DNA of 64,000 nucleotides from Pseudomonas denitrificans (nom. rej.) (lineage in GTDB: Bacteria > Pseudomonadota > Gammaproteobacteria > Pseudomonadales > Pseudomonadaceae), in NCBI RefSeq assembly GCF_008807415.1, contig NZ_CP043626.1, forward strand, positions 1,922,001 to 1,986,000. Reading direction: 5' to 3'. A program made the position numbers and the translations under genes. The notes below the pieces were generated by a model. It saw only the letters and a list, made by a program, of their open reading frames with translations. It did not search any database and was not told the origin of the DNA. Within the stretch, counting starts at the first letter, position 1; each line of letters begins with the position of its first letter. Below are positions 47,050 through 56,581 of the stretch, piece after piece.

Positions 47050-48294
47050 ATGGAAAACGTATACATCGTCGGCGTCGGCATGACCGCGTTCGGCCGCCAC
47101 ACCGACAAGACCATCAAGCAACTCACCGCCTGGGCCGTCGAGGACGCCCTGGACGATGCGGGCTGCGACCGCAAGTGGATCCAGGTCGGCTTCTTCGGCA
47201 ACTGCACCCAGGGCCATTTCGACGGCCAGCACATGATCCGCGGCCAGGTCGCCCTGCTGCCGCTGGGCCTGGACGGCATCCCGATCTTCAACATCGAAGG
47301 CGCCTGCGCCTCCTCCAGCCACGCCTTCAACCTGGCGGTCACCCAGCTGCAGGCCGGCGCCGCTGACGTCGCAATCGCCGTGGGCGCGGAGAAGATGTTC
47401 TACAGCGACAAGATGAAGATGTTCTCCGCCTTCGAGTCCGCCTGGGACATCGAGACCTTCGAGGAGAACAAGAACTACCTGGCCGCCATGGGCAAGAACA
47501 TCGTGCCGCCGCCCGGCTCGCAGTCCGAGAAGCCCTACAGCCCGTTCATGGACGTCTACGCCGCCCTCGGCCGTGGTGGCCTGATGGAGCGCTACGGCAT
47601 CACCCAGCGCCAGCTGGCCGCCGTGTCCTCGAAGAACCACGGCCACTCGGTGCACAACGTGCGCTCGCAATACCGCAACGCCATGAGCATCGAGGAAATC
47701 CTCGCCGCGCCGCCGATCACCTACCCGATCACCCTGCCGATGTGCTCGCCGATCTCCGACGGCGCGGCGGCAGCGATTCTCTGCACCGAGTCGGCGCTGA
47801 AGAAGTATGGTTTCGACAAGAGCCGCGCGATCAAGGTGCTGGCCAGCGTCGTGCGCTCGGCCTCCGCTCGCGCCGCCGAGGACTTCGACAAGGGCTGCAC
47901 GCACCTGGCGGGCAAGGCCGCCTTCGAGCAGGCCGGCATCTCCCCGCAGGACGTCGACGTGGCCGAGGTGCATGACGCCACCGCCATCGGCGAGCTGCTC
48001 GCCATCGAGGCCCTGGGCCTGTGCGAGCCGGGCATGAGCGGCGTGATGGCCGAGCGCGGCGACAGCGCCCTCGGCGGCCGTCTGCCGGTCAACCCGTCCG
48101 GTGGCCTGGAATCCAAGGGCCACCCGATCGGCGCCACCGGCATCGGGCAGATCTTCGAGCTGGTCGAGCAGCTGCGCGGCAACTGCGGCCCGCGCCAGGT
48201 CGAAGGCGCGCGCATTGCCCTGCAAGGCAATGGCGGCGGCCTCTGGCGCGTCGAAGAGTCCACCGAGCACGTCGGCATCTTCGCCCGCGCCTGA
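47050..48294 (+). CDS. SCP2/lipid-transfer type thiolase (second copy)
   Basis: 414 residues. The nucleophile is Cys86 in NIEGACASSSHAF and the His block is SGGLESKGHPIGATGIGQ; LQGNGGG stands near the C-terminus. It belongs to the SCP-x branch but is only distantly similar to the thiolase at 39685, with a longer insert around residues 120-170 (MKMFSAFESAWDIETFEENK). It probably cleaves a different intermediate. The ATG at 47050 is used; it is 29 bases after the hydratase stop. Confidence 0.92.
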   Translation: MENVYIVGVGMTAFGRHTDKTIKQLTAWAVEDALDDAGCDRKWIQVGFFGNCTQGHFDGQHMIRGQVALLPLGLDGIPIFNIEGACASSSHAFNLAVTQLQAGAADVAIAVGAEKMFYSDKMKMFSAFESAWDIETFEENKNYLAAMGKNIVPPPGSQSEKPYSPFMDVYAALGRGGLMERYGITQRQLAAVSSKNHGHSVHNVRSQYRNAMSIEEILAAPPITYPITLPMCSPISDGAAAAILCTESALKKYGFDKSRAIKVLASVVRSASARAAEDFDKGCTHLAGKAAFEQAGISPQDVDVAEVHDATAIGELLAIEALGLCEPGMSGVMAERGDSALGGRLPVNPSGGLESKGHPIGATGIGQIFELVEQLRGNCGPRQVEGARIALQGNGGGLWRVEESTEHVGIFARA

Positions 48295-48376
48295 GGCCGG
48301 TCGGAGAGACTTTCGCGGAGGTGCCGCCCCGGCGACACTTCCACCTTTTTCCCTTAGTACCCGTAGGTGAACAACA

Positions 48377-49288
48377 ATGACAATTCGCTTCGACGGCCGC
48401 GTGGCCATCGTCACCGGCGCCGGCAATGGCCTGGGCCGCATCCATGCACTGCAACTGGCCGAGCGTGGCGCCAAGCTGGTGATCAACGATTTCGGCGGCA
48501 GCCGTGACGGTAGCGGCAGCTCCTCCGAGGCCGCCCTGGCGGTGGTAGAGGAAATCCGTCGTGCCGGTGGCAGCGCCATCGCCAACGGCGCCAACGTCGC
48601 CGACTACGAGCAGGTCCAGGCCCTGGTGGCGCAGACCGTCGCCGAGTTCGGCCGCGTCGATGTTCTCATCAACAACGCCGGCATCCTGCGCGACAAGTCC
48701 TTCCCGAAAATGGAGATCGCCGACTTCCGCGCGGTGCTCGATGTCCACCTGATGGGCTCGCTGTACTGCACCAAGGCTGTCTGGGACCTGATGAAGGAAC
48801 AGAACTACGGGCGCATCCTGATGACCACCTCCGCCGCCGGCCTGTTCGGCAACTTCGGCCAGGCCAACTACGGCGCGGCGAAGATGGCGCTGGTGGGGCT
48901 GATGAACATGCTCGCCATCGAAGGCCGCAAGAACAACATCCACGTCAACACCCTGGCTCCGATGGCGGCCACCCGCATGACCGAGGACGTGATGCCCGAG
49001 GAGTTGCTCAAGGCCAGCCGTCCCGAGCAGGTCAGCCCGGGTGCGCTGTTCCTGGTCAGCGAAGACGCGCCGACCAAGCTGGTGCTGGGCGCCGGTGCCG
49101 GCGTGTTCTCCGCCGTGCGCATGGAAGAGACCGCGCCGGTGTTCGTCGGCGCCAACGTGACGCCCGAAGACGTCCAGGCGCATCTGGCGCAGATCACCGA
49201 CTGGAACACCGCCGGTCCGCGCAACGATGCCAACCAGCAGGTGCAGATCTTCATCGAGACCGCCATGCAGGCCCTCAAGGGCGCCTGA
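48377..49288 (+). CDS. MFE-2-type (R)-3-hydroxyacyl-CoA dehydrogenase (SDR)
   Basis: 303 residues, longer than a classical SDR. The motifs TGAGNGLGRIHALQLAERGA, NDFGGSRDGSGSSSEAA, NNAGILRDKSF and YGAAKMALVGLMNMLA match the dehydrogenase domain of peroxisomal multifunctional enzyme 2 / HSD17B4 and of Hsd4-type steroid enzymes, including the extra C-terminal segment (LVLGAGAGVFSAVRMEET). It would oxidise the (R)-3-hydroxyacyl-CoA made by a MaoC hydratase. AGGTGA lies before the ATG. It is 82 bases after the thiolase. Confidence 0.92.
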   Translation: MTIRFDGRVAIVTGAGNGLGRIHALQLAERGAKLVINDFGGSRDGSGSSSEAALAVVEEIRRAGGSAIANGANVADYEQVQALVAQTVAEFGRVDVLINNAGILRDKSFPKMEIADFRAVLDVHLMGSLYCTKAVWDLMKEQNYGRILMTTSAAGLFGNFGQANYGAAKMALVGLMNMLAIEGRKNNIHVNTLAPMAATRMTEDVMPEELLKASRPEQVSPGALFLVSEDAPTKLVLGAGAGVFSAVRMEETAPVFVGANVTPEDVQAHLAQITDWNTAGPRNDANQQVQIFIETAMQALKGA

Positions 49289-49325
49289 CGGCCGCGGATT
49301 CCGCTACGCCCGCACATCGCGGAGA

Positions 49326-49352
49326 ATGCCGGCCCAACTGCTGGGCCGGCAT
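49326..49352 (+). terminator. Hairpin after the MFE-2-like gene
   Basis: A perfect 11-bp stem ATGCCGGCCCA / TGGGCCGGCAT with a 5-base loop, 37 bases after the SDR stop. There is no U-run, so it may be a weak terminator or a processing site; the ligase at 49476 follows on the same strand. Confidence 0.5.
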
Positions 49353-49475
49353 GCCGGCTGCCCGCCCGGAGCCGCTGCCGTCCCTGACCGGCCTATGCTG
49401 ATCGGCATGCGCGCTCACCTGGATAGCCCGTCACCTGGAACGCCCGTCGCCTGGGTCAACGGCAGGAGAACAAGA

Positions 49476-51038
49476 ATGACACTGATGAACTTCGGCCGGA
49501 CGTTCGGCAACCTTGCCGTCCGCTTCGCCGAGCGCGAGGCGCTGGTCAACATCGAGCGCAAGCGCCGCTACACCTTTCGTGAACTGCACGCACTGACCAA
49601 CCGCATCGCCAACATGCTGCACGACAAGTTGCAGCTGGAGCGCGGCGACGCCTACCTGTGCATCCTCGACAACGACAACCTGTCCCTGCTGCACGCCTGG
49701 ACCGCCATGAAATGCCAGGCGGCCGGCGCCTACGCCAACTTCCGCGACTCCCTCGAGGAGCATTGCGCGCAGATCGCGCTGATCCGGCCGAAAGTGGTGT
49801 TCCTCGAGAACGCCCTGCTGGAGCACTACTTCGACGTGCTTCGCATCCAGGACATCCGTGTGGTCTGCATGGACCCGCCGGCACAGCCGCAGGACGGCCT
49901 GCTGTACTTCTGGGACCTGCTCGAAGGCGTTTCCGAGCAGACCCCCGACGTAGTCCGCGACACCCGTAACGAAGTGGTCTCCTACCGCTTCACCGGCGGC
50001 ACCACCGGCGCCAGCAAGTGCGTGCCCTACACCACCGACAACTGGATGTCGCTGCGCGACTCCATGTACATGGACGGTGAGCAGCCCTACCAGGCCGACA
50101 CCCGTTTCCTGCACATGGCGCCGATCAGCCATGGGTCCAGCCTCGGTTTGCTGCCGACCTTGTTCCGCGGCGGCTGCACCCTGACCCAGAACATTCCCGA
50201 TCTCGCCCAGCTGTGTCGCAACATTGCGGTCGAAAAGGTCACCATGACCCTGCTGGTGCCGACCATGATCTACCGCCTGCTGGAGATGCCCGACATCGAC
50301 CTGTCGTCGTTGCGCACCCTGGTCTACGGTGCCGCGCCCATGAGTCCGGCGAAGCTGCGCCAGGCCCAGGAACGCTTCGGCAACATCTTCATGCAGATCT
50401 ATGGCGCCACCGAATGCTTGCACGCGGTAGCGCTGATGAACAAGGCCGACCACCTGGAGGCCAGCGACCGGCAGATCGGCTCCGCCGGCCGAATAGTCGC
50501 GGCTGCGGAGATCATGATCGTCGACGAGCACGGCCAGGAGCTCGCCCAGGGCAACACCGGCGAGCTGTGGATCCGCACGCGCGGTACCGTGTCCGGCTAC
50601 TTCGCCAATCCCGAGGCCAGCGTCGCCGAGTTCACCGACGGCTTCTGGAAATCCGGCGACCTTGGATACATCGACGAGCAGGGCTTCCTGTTCCTGGTCG
50701 ACCGCAAGAAGGACATGATCATCAGCGGCGGCTTCAACGTGTATGCCGTCGAGGTCGAGGCAGCCCTGAACGCCCATCCAGCGGTGTCCAATTCCGCGGT
50801 AGTCGGCATCCCCCACGAGGAATGGGGCGAGGCCGTGCACGCCGAAGTGGTCCTCAAGGCCGGCGCCCAGGTGTCCGTCGAGGAGTTGCAGGCACATGTG
50901 AAGGGCCGGCTCGGGCGCTTCAAGGTGCCCAAGTCAATTCTCTTCGTGGAAACCCTGCCGGTCAGCGTGGTCGGCAAGGTCCTGCGCCGCCAGGTACGCG
51001 AGAAGTACTGGAAGGACCGCGAGCGCCGGGTGTCCTGA
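49476..51038 (+). CDS. AMP-dependent acyl-CoA synthetase (ligase 2)
   Basis: 520 residues. ANL motifs: YRFTGGTTGASK, the IYGATEC block, KSGDLGYIDEQGFLFLVDRK, DMIISGGFNVYAVEVE and SVVGKVLRRQVREKYW with the catalytic Lys. It is the close paralogue of ligase 1 (33397) through its whole length, including MAPISHGSSLGLLPTLFRGG. The two may act on early and late acid intermediates. The ATG at 49476 follows AGGAG; a longer frame upstream lacks similarity. The hairpin at 51071 ends the operon. Confidence 0.93.
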   Translation: MTLMNFGRTFGNLAVRFAEREALVNIERKRRYTFRELHALTNRIANMLHDKLQLERGDAYLCILDNDNLSLLHAWTAMKCQAAGAYANFRDSLEEHCAQIALIRPKVVFLENALLEHYFDVLRIQDIRVVCMDPPAQPQDGLLYFWDLLEGVSEQTPDVVRDTRNEVVSYRFTGGTTGASKCVPYTTDNWMSLRDSMYMDGEQPYQADTRFLHMAPISHGSSLGLLPTLFRGGCTLTQNIPDLAQLCRNIAVEKVTMTLLVPTMIYRLLEMPDIDLSSLRTLVYGAAPMSPAKLRQAQERFGNIFMQIYGATECLHAVALMNKADHLEASDRQIGSAGRIVAAAEIMIVDEHGQELAQGNTGELWIRTRGTVSGYFANPEASVAEFTDGFWKSGDLGYIDEQGFLFLVDRKKDMIISGGFNVYAVEVEAALNAHPAVSNSAVVGIPHEEWGEAVHAEVVLKAGAQVSVEELQAHVKGRLGRFKVPKSILFVETLPVSVVGKVLRRQVREKYWKDRERRVS

Positions 51039-51070
51039 CCCCCAGGCGAAGAACAGCTCCAAGCCCCCGA

Positions 51071-51105
51071 AGCGTCCGGTGCCCTGCACCGGGCGCTTTG
51101 TCTTT
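51071..51105 (+). terminator. Rho-independent terminator after ligase 2
   Basis: A stem AGCGTCCGGTGC / GCACCGGGCGCT with a 3-base loop, followed by TTGTCTTT, 32 bases after the ligase stop. Confidence 0.85.
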
Positions 51106-51116
51106 CAGGGCATTCA

Positions 51117-51413
51117 AAGCGAGGTTCGCGAGCAGGCTCGCTCCTACGAAGAGCGGCATTTCTGCCCGAGCCGCCGTCCTGGTGGTTGACTCCACACCCT
51201 CTCCCGCAAACGGTAGCAGGTGCTGTTCGGCGCGAGCGCAGATGGCGACACCATCCTGTAGCAGCGGATCTCATCCGCGAGAATTCCCACACCGGCGCCC
51301 CTGTGGGCGCGGGCCATGCCCACGATTCGCGGACTGGGTCCGCTCCTACGACCCGGGAGGGTGGCGCGAGGCAAATCCGGACTCGTAGGAGCGGCCCATG
51401 GCCGCGATTCGCC
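51117..51413. repeat. Cluster of Pseudomonas REP elements
   Basis: At least four short palindromic units with the GCTCCTACGA / TCGTAGGAGC core: about 51127-51149, 51255-51282, 51318-51349 and 51384-51413 (TCGTAGGAGCGGCCCATGG). They alternate in orientation between two convergent transcription units. No REP-associated transposase is present. The non-coding stretch 51106-51422 holds nothing else. Confidence 0.8.
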
Positions 51414-51422
51414 CCCTAGGCT

Positions 51423-52458
51423 TTAGGACAGCGGACGCAGGCCCGGCATCTTCCAGCCACCGTCGAGGATCGCCGGTTGCGGCAGGTAGTAGCGCACCAT
51501 GTAGTTCCAACCCGGCATGATCGGCAGGCAGTTGACGCTGTCGGCCGTGCAGCCGCCGAAGCGGATGCTGACCTCGCCGCCCATCCCCTTCTTCGCCGTC
51601 AGGTTGTTCAAGGTGTAGGCATTCAGCGAGTTGGGCTGGAAGCTCCCTCGGCGTCGTAGACGCTGATCGACCAGAAGGCCCCCACCGGTACCGGCGGCAC
51701 ATCCAGACGATAGGCCGTGGTGCCGTCGTCGCGGGGCGGACGGACGATCTGGTAGAAGGCATCCTTCTCGGGGTTGCCGCCCCAGGCGATGGCGCTGCCG
51801 ATCAGGTGGCGCAGCGGGTCGACTTCCGCGGGCTTGCCGAACATGCCGCGGGAGTCGCCGATGGTCTGGCCGAGCGTGACCAGCGCGGCGCGCAGCCGCT
51901 CTTGCCCCTGCTTGTCCCAGTTCGGCACCTCGAAGCGCCCCGGCCCGCTGGGCTGGCTGACACCTATGCGATCCTGCAGCCCATGGGCCTGCGCCATGTC
52001 CTGCGGGTTGGCCGGATCGACCAGGGTGCGGACGCCGACCAGGACGTAGCGGGTACCGGCCATCTGGCGACTGATGAGGTAGTGGCCCGCCTGGTAATGC
52101 ATCGCGAGCACATGGTTGTCTTCGTCGATGATCGCCAGCGAGCGGTAGCGCTGGCCGGCGTCGGGCAGCTCGACGGTGACCGGGCCAGCGTCCAGGTCGA
52201 ACACGGCGGTGGAGTACAAGGTATCGCGGTTGGGCCTGACCACAGTCTTGGTTCCTACCGGCATCAACTCGCGCCAATGGGTGAACTGGCCGAAACCGCC
52301 ACGCATCACCGTGAGGCCGAAGTAGCGATCGGATTCGGCACGGCTGAAGTTGTCGACAGTGACCGCCACCGGCGTCGTGGACGCGGTCTCGGAGTGGGCT
52401 GCGCCGGCAAGCAGCAGGCAAAGGACGGACGCCAGGGCGTAAGGGAACTCTTGAGCAT
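51423..52458 (-). pseudogene. DUF1254/DUF1214 envelope protein with two frameshifts
   Basis: If repaired, about 345 residues: MLKS followed by a signal peptide (ALASVLCLLLAGAAHS), a DUF1254 part (RAESDRYFGLTVMRGGFGQF, NRDTLYSTAVFDL) and a DUF1214 end (FWSISVYDAEG then FQPNSLNAYTLNN, KKGMGGEVSIRFGGC). One base is missing near 52447, separating the ATG from the signal peptide, and one near 51646, separating YDAEG from SFQPNSL. Each half is well conserved, so sequencing error is likely. The downstream-half gene of the pair at 52527 is intact. Function unknown; related proteins are periplasmic or outer-membrane linked. Confidence 0.85.
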
Positions 52459-52526
52459 GAGGGGACCTCGGGGTAATTGCCGGCGGGCCGGGCGCCGTCT
52501 GACTGCGCCCGGCCCGCCAGGCGGTC

Positions 52527-53852
52527 TCAGGAACGCTTGACCAGCACCGGCGGGAAGTAGCTGCCGTCCGCCACCGCGCCTTGGGCGCCGTAGTAGCGGA
52601 AGATCAGGCGGTATGGCAGGCCCGGGCGGGTCGGCAGCCAATTGCCCTCCGGTGCATCAGCCGGTTTCTGCGGGCCGAAGTACAGCGTCAGCGAACCATC
52701 CGCGCCGTAGGTCAGCTTCGAATGGTTGTTGAGCAGAAAGCGGTTCAGCTCATTGGGCAGCACATGGAAGGTCTTCGAGTCGGTCGCGGTGATCGACCAG
52801 AAGTAGTGCACCTGGCTCGCCGGCAACTGCGCCTTCGGAAAGGTCAGGCTGTAGGTCTTGGCGCCATCCAGCGGCACACCGTCGGCATCGAGGGCGCCCC
52901 TGAAGTAGTTCACCTCGTTGCGGGTGTTCGCCCAGATGCCGCCGTAGTCCACCAGCGTGCGGGTCAGGTAGTTGCTGCCGTAGGTGCCTGTCGCCGGCGG
53001 ACGCGCCCAGCCGTTGCGCACCGTCCCGCCGCCAATGCTGGGGCTGGCCTTGACGATGTCGGCAAACGCTCGGGAATGGATCAACGCGTCGATGCGCTGG
53101 CGCTGCTGCGCATCGCCGACGACGGCCGCGATGGCGCGCACCTTGGCCTGGACCTCGGTCATCCCGGGGTTCAGGTCGGGTTCCGCCAGCGCCGCCGACG
53201 CCGTGTCGAAGAGCTCCACGCCCGGCAGCTTCGGCCAGGCGATGGGCGCTGTCTGCGGCACCTCGGGAAGCCGGGGCGAACCGGTCGCCTTCAGGGTGAA
53301 GGCTTGCTGCAGGCGTTCGGCCTGCTGCGGATCGGCGCCCAGCTCGACGCGCGTGAGCAGGCGTGCCGAACGCACCGGCAGGTCAATACGCTGGGTCGCG
53401 GCCGGCAACCTGACGTGCGCACCCTTCAGGCAGAAGGCGAACGGGCCGGCGGGATGCGCGGCGTAGGTGCGCTCGTTGACGTTGGCCAGCGTTTCGCCCC
53501 AACCGTTGAGCACTTGCACGGTGTAGTAGCGGCCCTGGATCTTCGGTACGCCGAGCAGCGTGCAGCTGTTCTCGTCGAGTGCCAGCCAGGCCTCGGAATA
53601 GGCGACGTCGAGGTTCGGGTTGGGCCAGTCCACCGCACCGGGCTTGCGGTGCAGCAGCTGGTTCCAGCCCATGCCCTCCTGCAGGTCGAGTTGCTGCTGG
53701 CGCAGTACCAGCGCGCGGCCGAGCAGATAGACATAGGCATCGCTGACATCCTGGTCGGCGATGGCCGCGGGCGTTTCGCCGGCGCCCGCCGTGGCACAGG
53801 CCGACAACAGCACCCCCGTCGCGACGGCGCTGAGGGCATGGGGTATACGCAT
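52527..53852 (-). CDS. DUF1254/DUF1214 lipoprotein
   Basis: 441 residues. The N-terminus has a lipobox, VLLSACATA, with the acylated Cys near residue 19. DUF1254 region: WPNPNLDVAYSEAWLALDEN and YYTVQVLNGWGETLANV; DUF1214 region: TYSLTFPKAQLPASQVHYFWS, split here only in description, then NRFLLNNHSKLTYGADGSL and GNWLPTRPGLPYRLIFRYYG. Proteins of this pair occur beside catabolic clusters without a proven activity. It lies 68 bases upstream of the frameshifted relative and probably shares its transcript. Confidence 0.9.
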   Translation of the reverse strand: MRIPHALSAVATGVLLSACATAGAGETPAAIADQDVSDAYVYLLGRALVLRQQQLDLQEGMGWNQLLHRKPGAVDWPNPNLDVAYSEAWLALDENSCTLLGVPKIQGRYYTVQVLNGWGETLANVNERTYAAHPAGPFAFCLKGAHVRLPAATQRIDLPVRSARLLTRVELGADPQQAERLQQAFTLKATGSPRLPEVPQTAPIAWPKLPGVELFDTASAALAEPDLNPGMTEVQAKVRAIAAVVGDAQQRQRIDALIHSRAFADIVKASPSIGGGTVRNGWARPPATGTYGSNYLTRTLVDYGGIWANTRNEVNYFRGALDADGVPLDGAKTYSLTFPKAQLPASQVHYFWSITATDSKTFHVLPNELNRFLLNNHSKLTYGADGSLTLYFGPQKPADAPEGNWLPTRPGLPYRLIFRYYGAQGAVADGSYFPPVLVKRS

Positions 53853-53931
53853 GACGCTTTTCTCCAGCAGGAAGGAAAGGGCTAGCGTAGTCCGCCCTTC
53901 CCTTGCGCCGGCCCCCTTTTTAGTGGGGGGA

Positions 53932-54981
53932 TCAGTCGCGCAGCGTCGCCATGTCGATGACGAAGCGGTACTTCACGTCGTTGCGTTCCAGGCGCTCGAA
54001 TGCCGTGTTGATGTCCTGCATGGCGATCAGTTCGCACATCGGCAGCACCTTGTGCTCGGCGCAGAAGTCCAGCAGCTCCTGGGTCTGCTCCAGGCCGCCG
54101 ATTAGCGAACCGGAGATCGAGCGGTTGTTCAGCGCCAGCAGCGCGCCGTGGATCGGCTCCAGCGGCTCCAGCGCGCCGACCAGGACCAGCTTGCCGTGGC
54201 GGCCCAGCAGCATCAGGTAGGGGTTGACGTTGTGCTTGCGCGGGATGGTGTCGAGGATGAAGTCGAAGCGGTTGGCCGCGGCCTTCATCGCCTGCGCATC
54301 GGTGGACAGCAGCACGTGGTGCGCACCTAGCGCCCGCGCATCGTCGGCCTTGCCCGGCGAGGTGGTGATCACCGTGACTTCCGCGCCGAGGGCGACCGCC
54401 AGCTTCACCGCCATGTGCCCCAGACCGCCCAGGCCGACCACCGCGACTCGGTGGCCCTGGCCGATGTTGTGCTCGCTCAGCGGGGTCCACACGGTGATGC
54501 CGGCGCACAGCAGCGGGCCCGCGAAACGCAGGTCCAGGGCCTCGGGAACCCGCAGGACGAAGGCTTCGCGCACCACGATGTGCTGCGCGTAGCCGCCCTG
54601 GGTAACCTCGCCGGTGGCACGGTCGCGGCCATTGTAGGTCGCGGTGATGCCGTGCTCGCAGTGCGGTTCCTCGTGGCTCTCGCAGGCGGCACAGTGCTGA
54701 CAGCTGTCCACCATGCAACCGACCGCCACCCGGTCGCCGACCTTGTAGCGGCTGACCGCCGGGCCGACAGCAGTGACGTGGCCGACGATCTCGTGGCCAG
54801 GCACGCAGGGGAAGACGGTGCTGTTCCAGTCGTTGTGCGCGTAGTGCACATCGGTATGGCACACGCCGCAATAGGCGATTTCGATGGCGACGTCGTCGTC
54901 GCGCAGGGCACGGCGCTCGATGCTCAGCGGCGCCAGTTCGGCGCGGGCTTCATGGGCGGCATAGGCAAGGCAGTGGGTCAT
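53932..54981 (-). CDS. Zinc-dependent alcohol dehydrogenase (YahK/cinnamyl type)
   Basis: 349 residues of the medium-chain dehydrogenase family. Catalytic zinc ligands lie in YCGVCHTDVHYAHNDW and GHEIVGHV; the structural zinc site is the four-Cys stretch DSCQHCAACESHEEPHC; the NADP Rossmann motif is VVGLGGLGHMAVKLA. The YahK/CAD subgroup reduces aldehydes or oxidises primary alcohols with NADP(H). The ATG at 54981 has GAGAA upstream; a longer frame lacks similarity. It follows luxC-like by about 140 bases on the same strand, so alcohol, aldehyde and acyl-CoA steps can be linked. Confidence 0.93.
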   Translation of the reverse strand: MTHCLAYAAHEARAELAPLSIERRALRDDDVAIEIAYCGVCHTDVHYAHNDWNSTVFPCVPGHEIVGHVTAVGPAVSRYKVGDRVAVGCMVDSCQHCAACESHEEPHCEHGITATYNGRDRATGEVTQGGYAQHIVVREAFVLRVPEALDLRFAGPLLCAGITVWTPLSEHNIGQGHRVAVVGLGGLGHMAVKLAVALGAEVTVITTSPGKADDARALGAHHVLLSTDAQAMKAAANRFDFILDTIPRKHNVNPYLMLLGRHGKLVLVGALEPLEPIHGALLALNNRSISGSLIGGLEQTQELLDFCAEHKVLPMCELIAMQDINTAFERLERNDVKYRFVIDMATLRD

Positions 54982-55120
54982 GATCGGTTCTCGATAAATG
55001 GAAAAAGGCCAGGGAGCACTGGCCAAGTCCCTCGCGCCGCCAGGCAGTCGTTCATGCCGCTGCGGCCACCGGACCCCAGCGGGACGTCCGCCCGCTCCTG
55101 GCGTGCGCGAAGGTGAAACC

Positions 55121-56578
55121 TCAGATCGACGGGCGCAGCCAGGGAGCCGGGGTAGTCTCGGGCGCGGCTATCTGGTTGGAGATCCACTTGCCCATGCGCC
55201 GCATGGGTTCGATGGAGTCCTGCGGGGCGGCGAATTTCATGGCCGCGGCATAGCCCAGCGAGACGATGCGCTGCGCGCCATACAGCGGCAGTACGTCCTT
55301 GAGCTGGTCCTTGATGCTTTCCGGGTAGATGCCAACGGTCTGGGTGTAGGCGTCCACCGCGCCCATCACTTCGTCCAGTTCGTCGACCGGCACCAGGTTG
55401 GCGGTGCGGTCGTCGAGCAGCGTCGAGAAGGACACTGGCTCGGGAATCTGCGAGCAGATGATCGCGCCTTCGCCGTCCTTGCCACCGATGACGCGATACC
55501 ACTCGTCATCCAGGCGCAACGCGTCGACGTGCGCCTTGAGGCCCTGGTCGTAGCGCTTGGGGTGGGTGCTCAGGGTATTGGGCAGCTTGAGCATCGCGTC
55601 GTAGACGTAGCTACCGAAGGTATTCAGCCGCTCCAGACCCGCCTCGTCGGTGCCCGACTGCACGTAGACGGTGCGCGCGCAGACGCAGCCCTTCTGGTTG
55701 ATCGCGCCGATGTCGGAGGCCAGGCGCACCGCTGCCTCGCGCATGCTCGCCTCGCTGGCGAAGGTGTCCTGGCCGATGATGCTGGCGCTGCGCTTGGGGT
55801 CTAGCGAGATCAGTTCCAGGCCTGGCTGGATATAGCGGGTGACGTGCTTCATCGAGGCGAAGCCGCCCCAGGCGACGATCTTCTCCAGGTTCTGCGGCTG
55901 GTACAGGCGTTGCTCGAAGTCCTCGTCGCCGCCCTTCCAGTAGGCCACGGTCAGGTGCAGGGTCAGCGGGTGGTCCGGCTCCATATCGATCATGGTGCGG
56001 GCGATGGCCAGGGCGGTGAAGGGGTCGTTGGACGGTGCCTTGATGATGGCGTCGCTGCGCAGAACCATGTTGCGGATGATGGTCCACAGCGACAGCGCCA
56101 CTGCGTTGCCGGCAACGATGTGCAGGGTGCGCGCGCCGAAACAGCGCACTTCCAGTTCGGTACCGTCGAGCAGGCGCTGCTTCACCCAGCCTTCCAGGTA
56201 GTTCACGCCCACCGTGGCTTCCGCCATCTCGTGGATCGACTCGCGGGTCAGCAGGTTACGCAAGCCCATGTAGGAGCCGCGGACGATGCTCGGAGTGGTC
56301 GGCGCGGTCAGGTAGGACAGCTCGCAGGCTTCCTGCAGGTAGCGGTTGCTGGCGAAGTCCAGGCGCTCGCCGAGGGCGACGCAGTAGTCGAGGATGTCCT
56401 CGAAGCTCAGGCTGTACAGGTCAGCCAGCTTCGCCGGGTTGCCCAGTGGCAGGCGGTCGATGTAGCGATGCGCGTCGGGCGTGAGGAAGGTCAGGTCGCC
56501 GCCGCGGCCGCCCACTTCGATCAGGTGGTCGGTGATGACTTCGCCACGGATGACCAGGGGCGCGATGGGATTGGTCAT
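55121..56578 (-). CDS. LuxC-like acyl-CoA reductase
   Basis: 485 residues. Matches LuxC over its length: ARTLHIVAGNAVALSLWTII, IIKAPSNDPFTALAIARTM, WGGFASMKHVTRYI and the nucleophile in INQKGCVCARTVYV. In luminous bacteria LuxC forms the reductase of the fatty-acid reductase complex; here no luxAB or luxD is present. It may interconvert acyl-CoA (or acyl-enzyme) and aldehyde with NADPH. Its ATG is 3 bases after the LuxE-like stop, so the two are coupled. Confidence 0.92.
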   Translation of the reverse strand: MTNPIAPLVIRGEVITDHLIEVGGRGGDLTFLTPDAHRYIDRLPLGNPAKLADLYSLSFEDILDYCVALGERLDFASNRYLQEACELSYLTAPTTPSIVRGSYMGLRNLLTRESIHEMAEATVGVNYLEGWVKQRLLDGTELEVRCFGARTLHIVAGNAVALSLWTIIRNMVLRSDAIIKAPSNDPFTALAIARTMIDMEPDHPLTLHLTVAYWKGGDEDFEQRLYQPQNLEKIVAWGGFASMKHVTRYIQPGLELISLDPKRSASIIGQDTFASEASMREAAVRLASDIGAINQKGCVCARTVYVQSGTDEAGLERLNTFGSYVYDAMLKLPNTLSTHPKRYDQGLKAHVDALRLDDEWYRVIGGKDGEGAIICSQIPEPVSFSTLLDDRTANLVPVDELDEVMGAVDAYTQTVGIYPESIKDQLKDVLPLYGAQRIVSLGYAAAMKFAAPQDSIEPMRRMGKWISNQIAAPETTPAPWLRPSI

Positions 56579-56581
56579 GGC

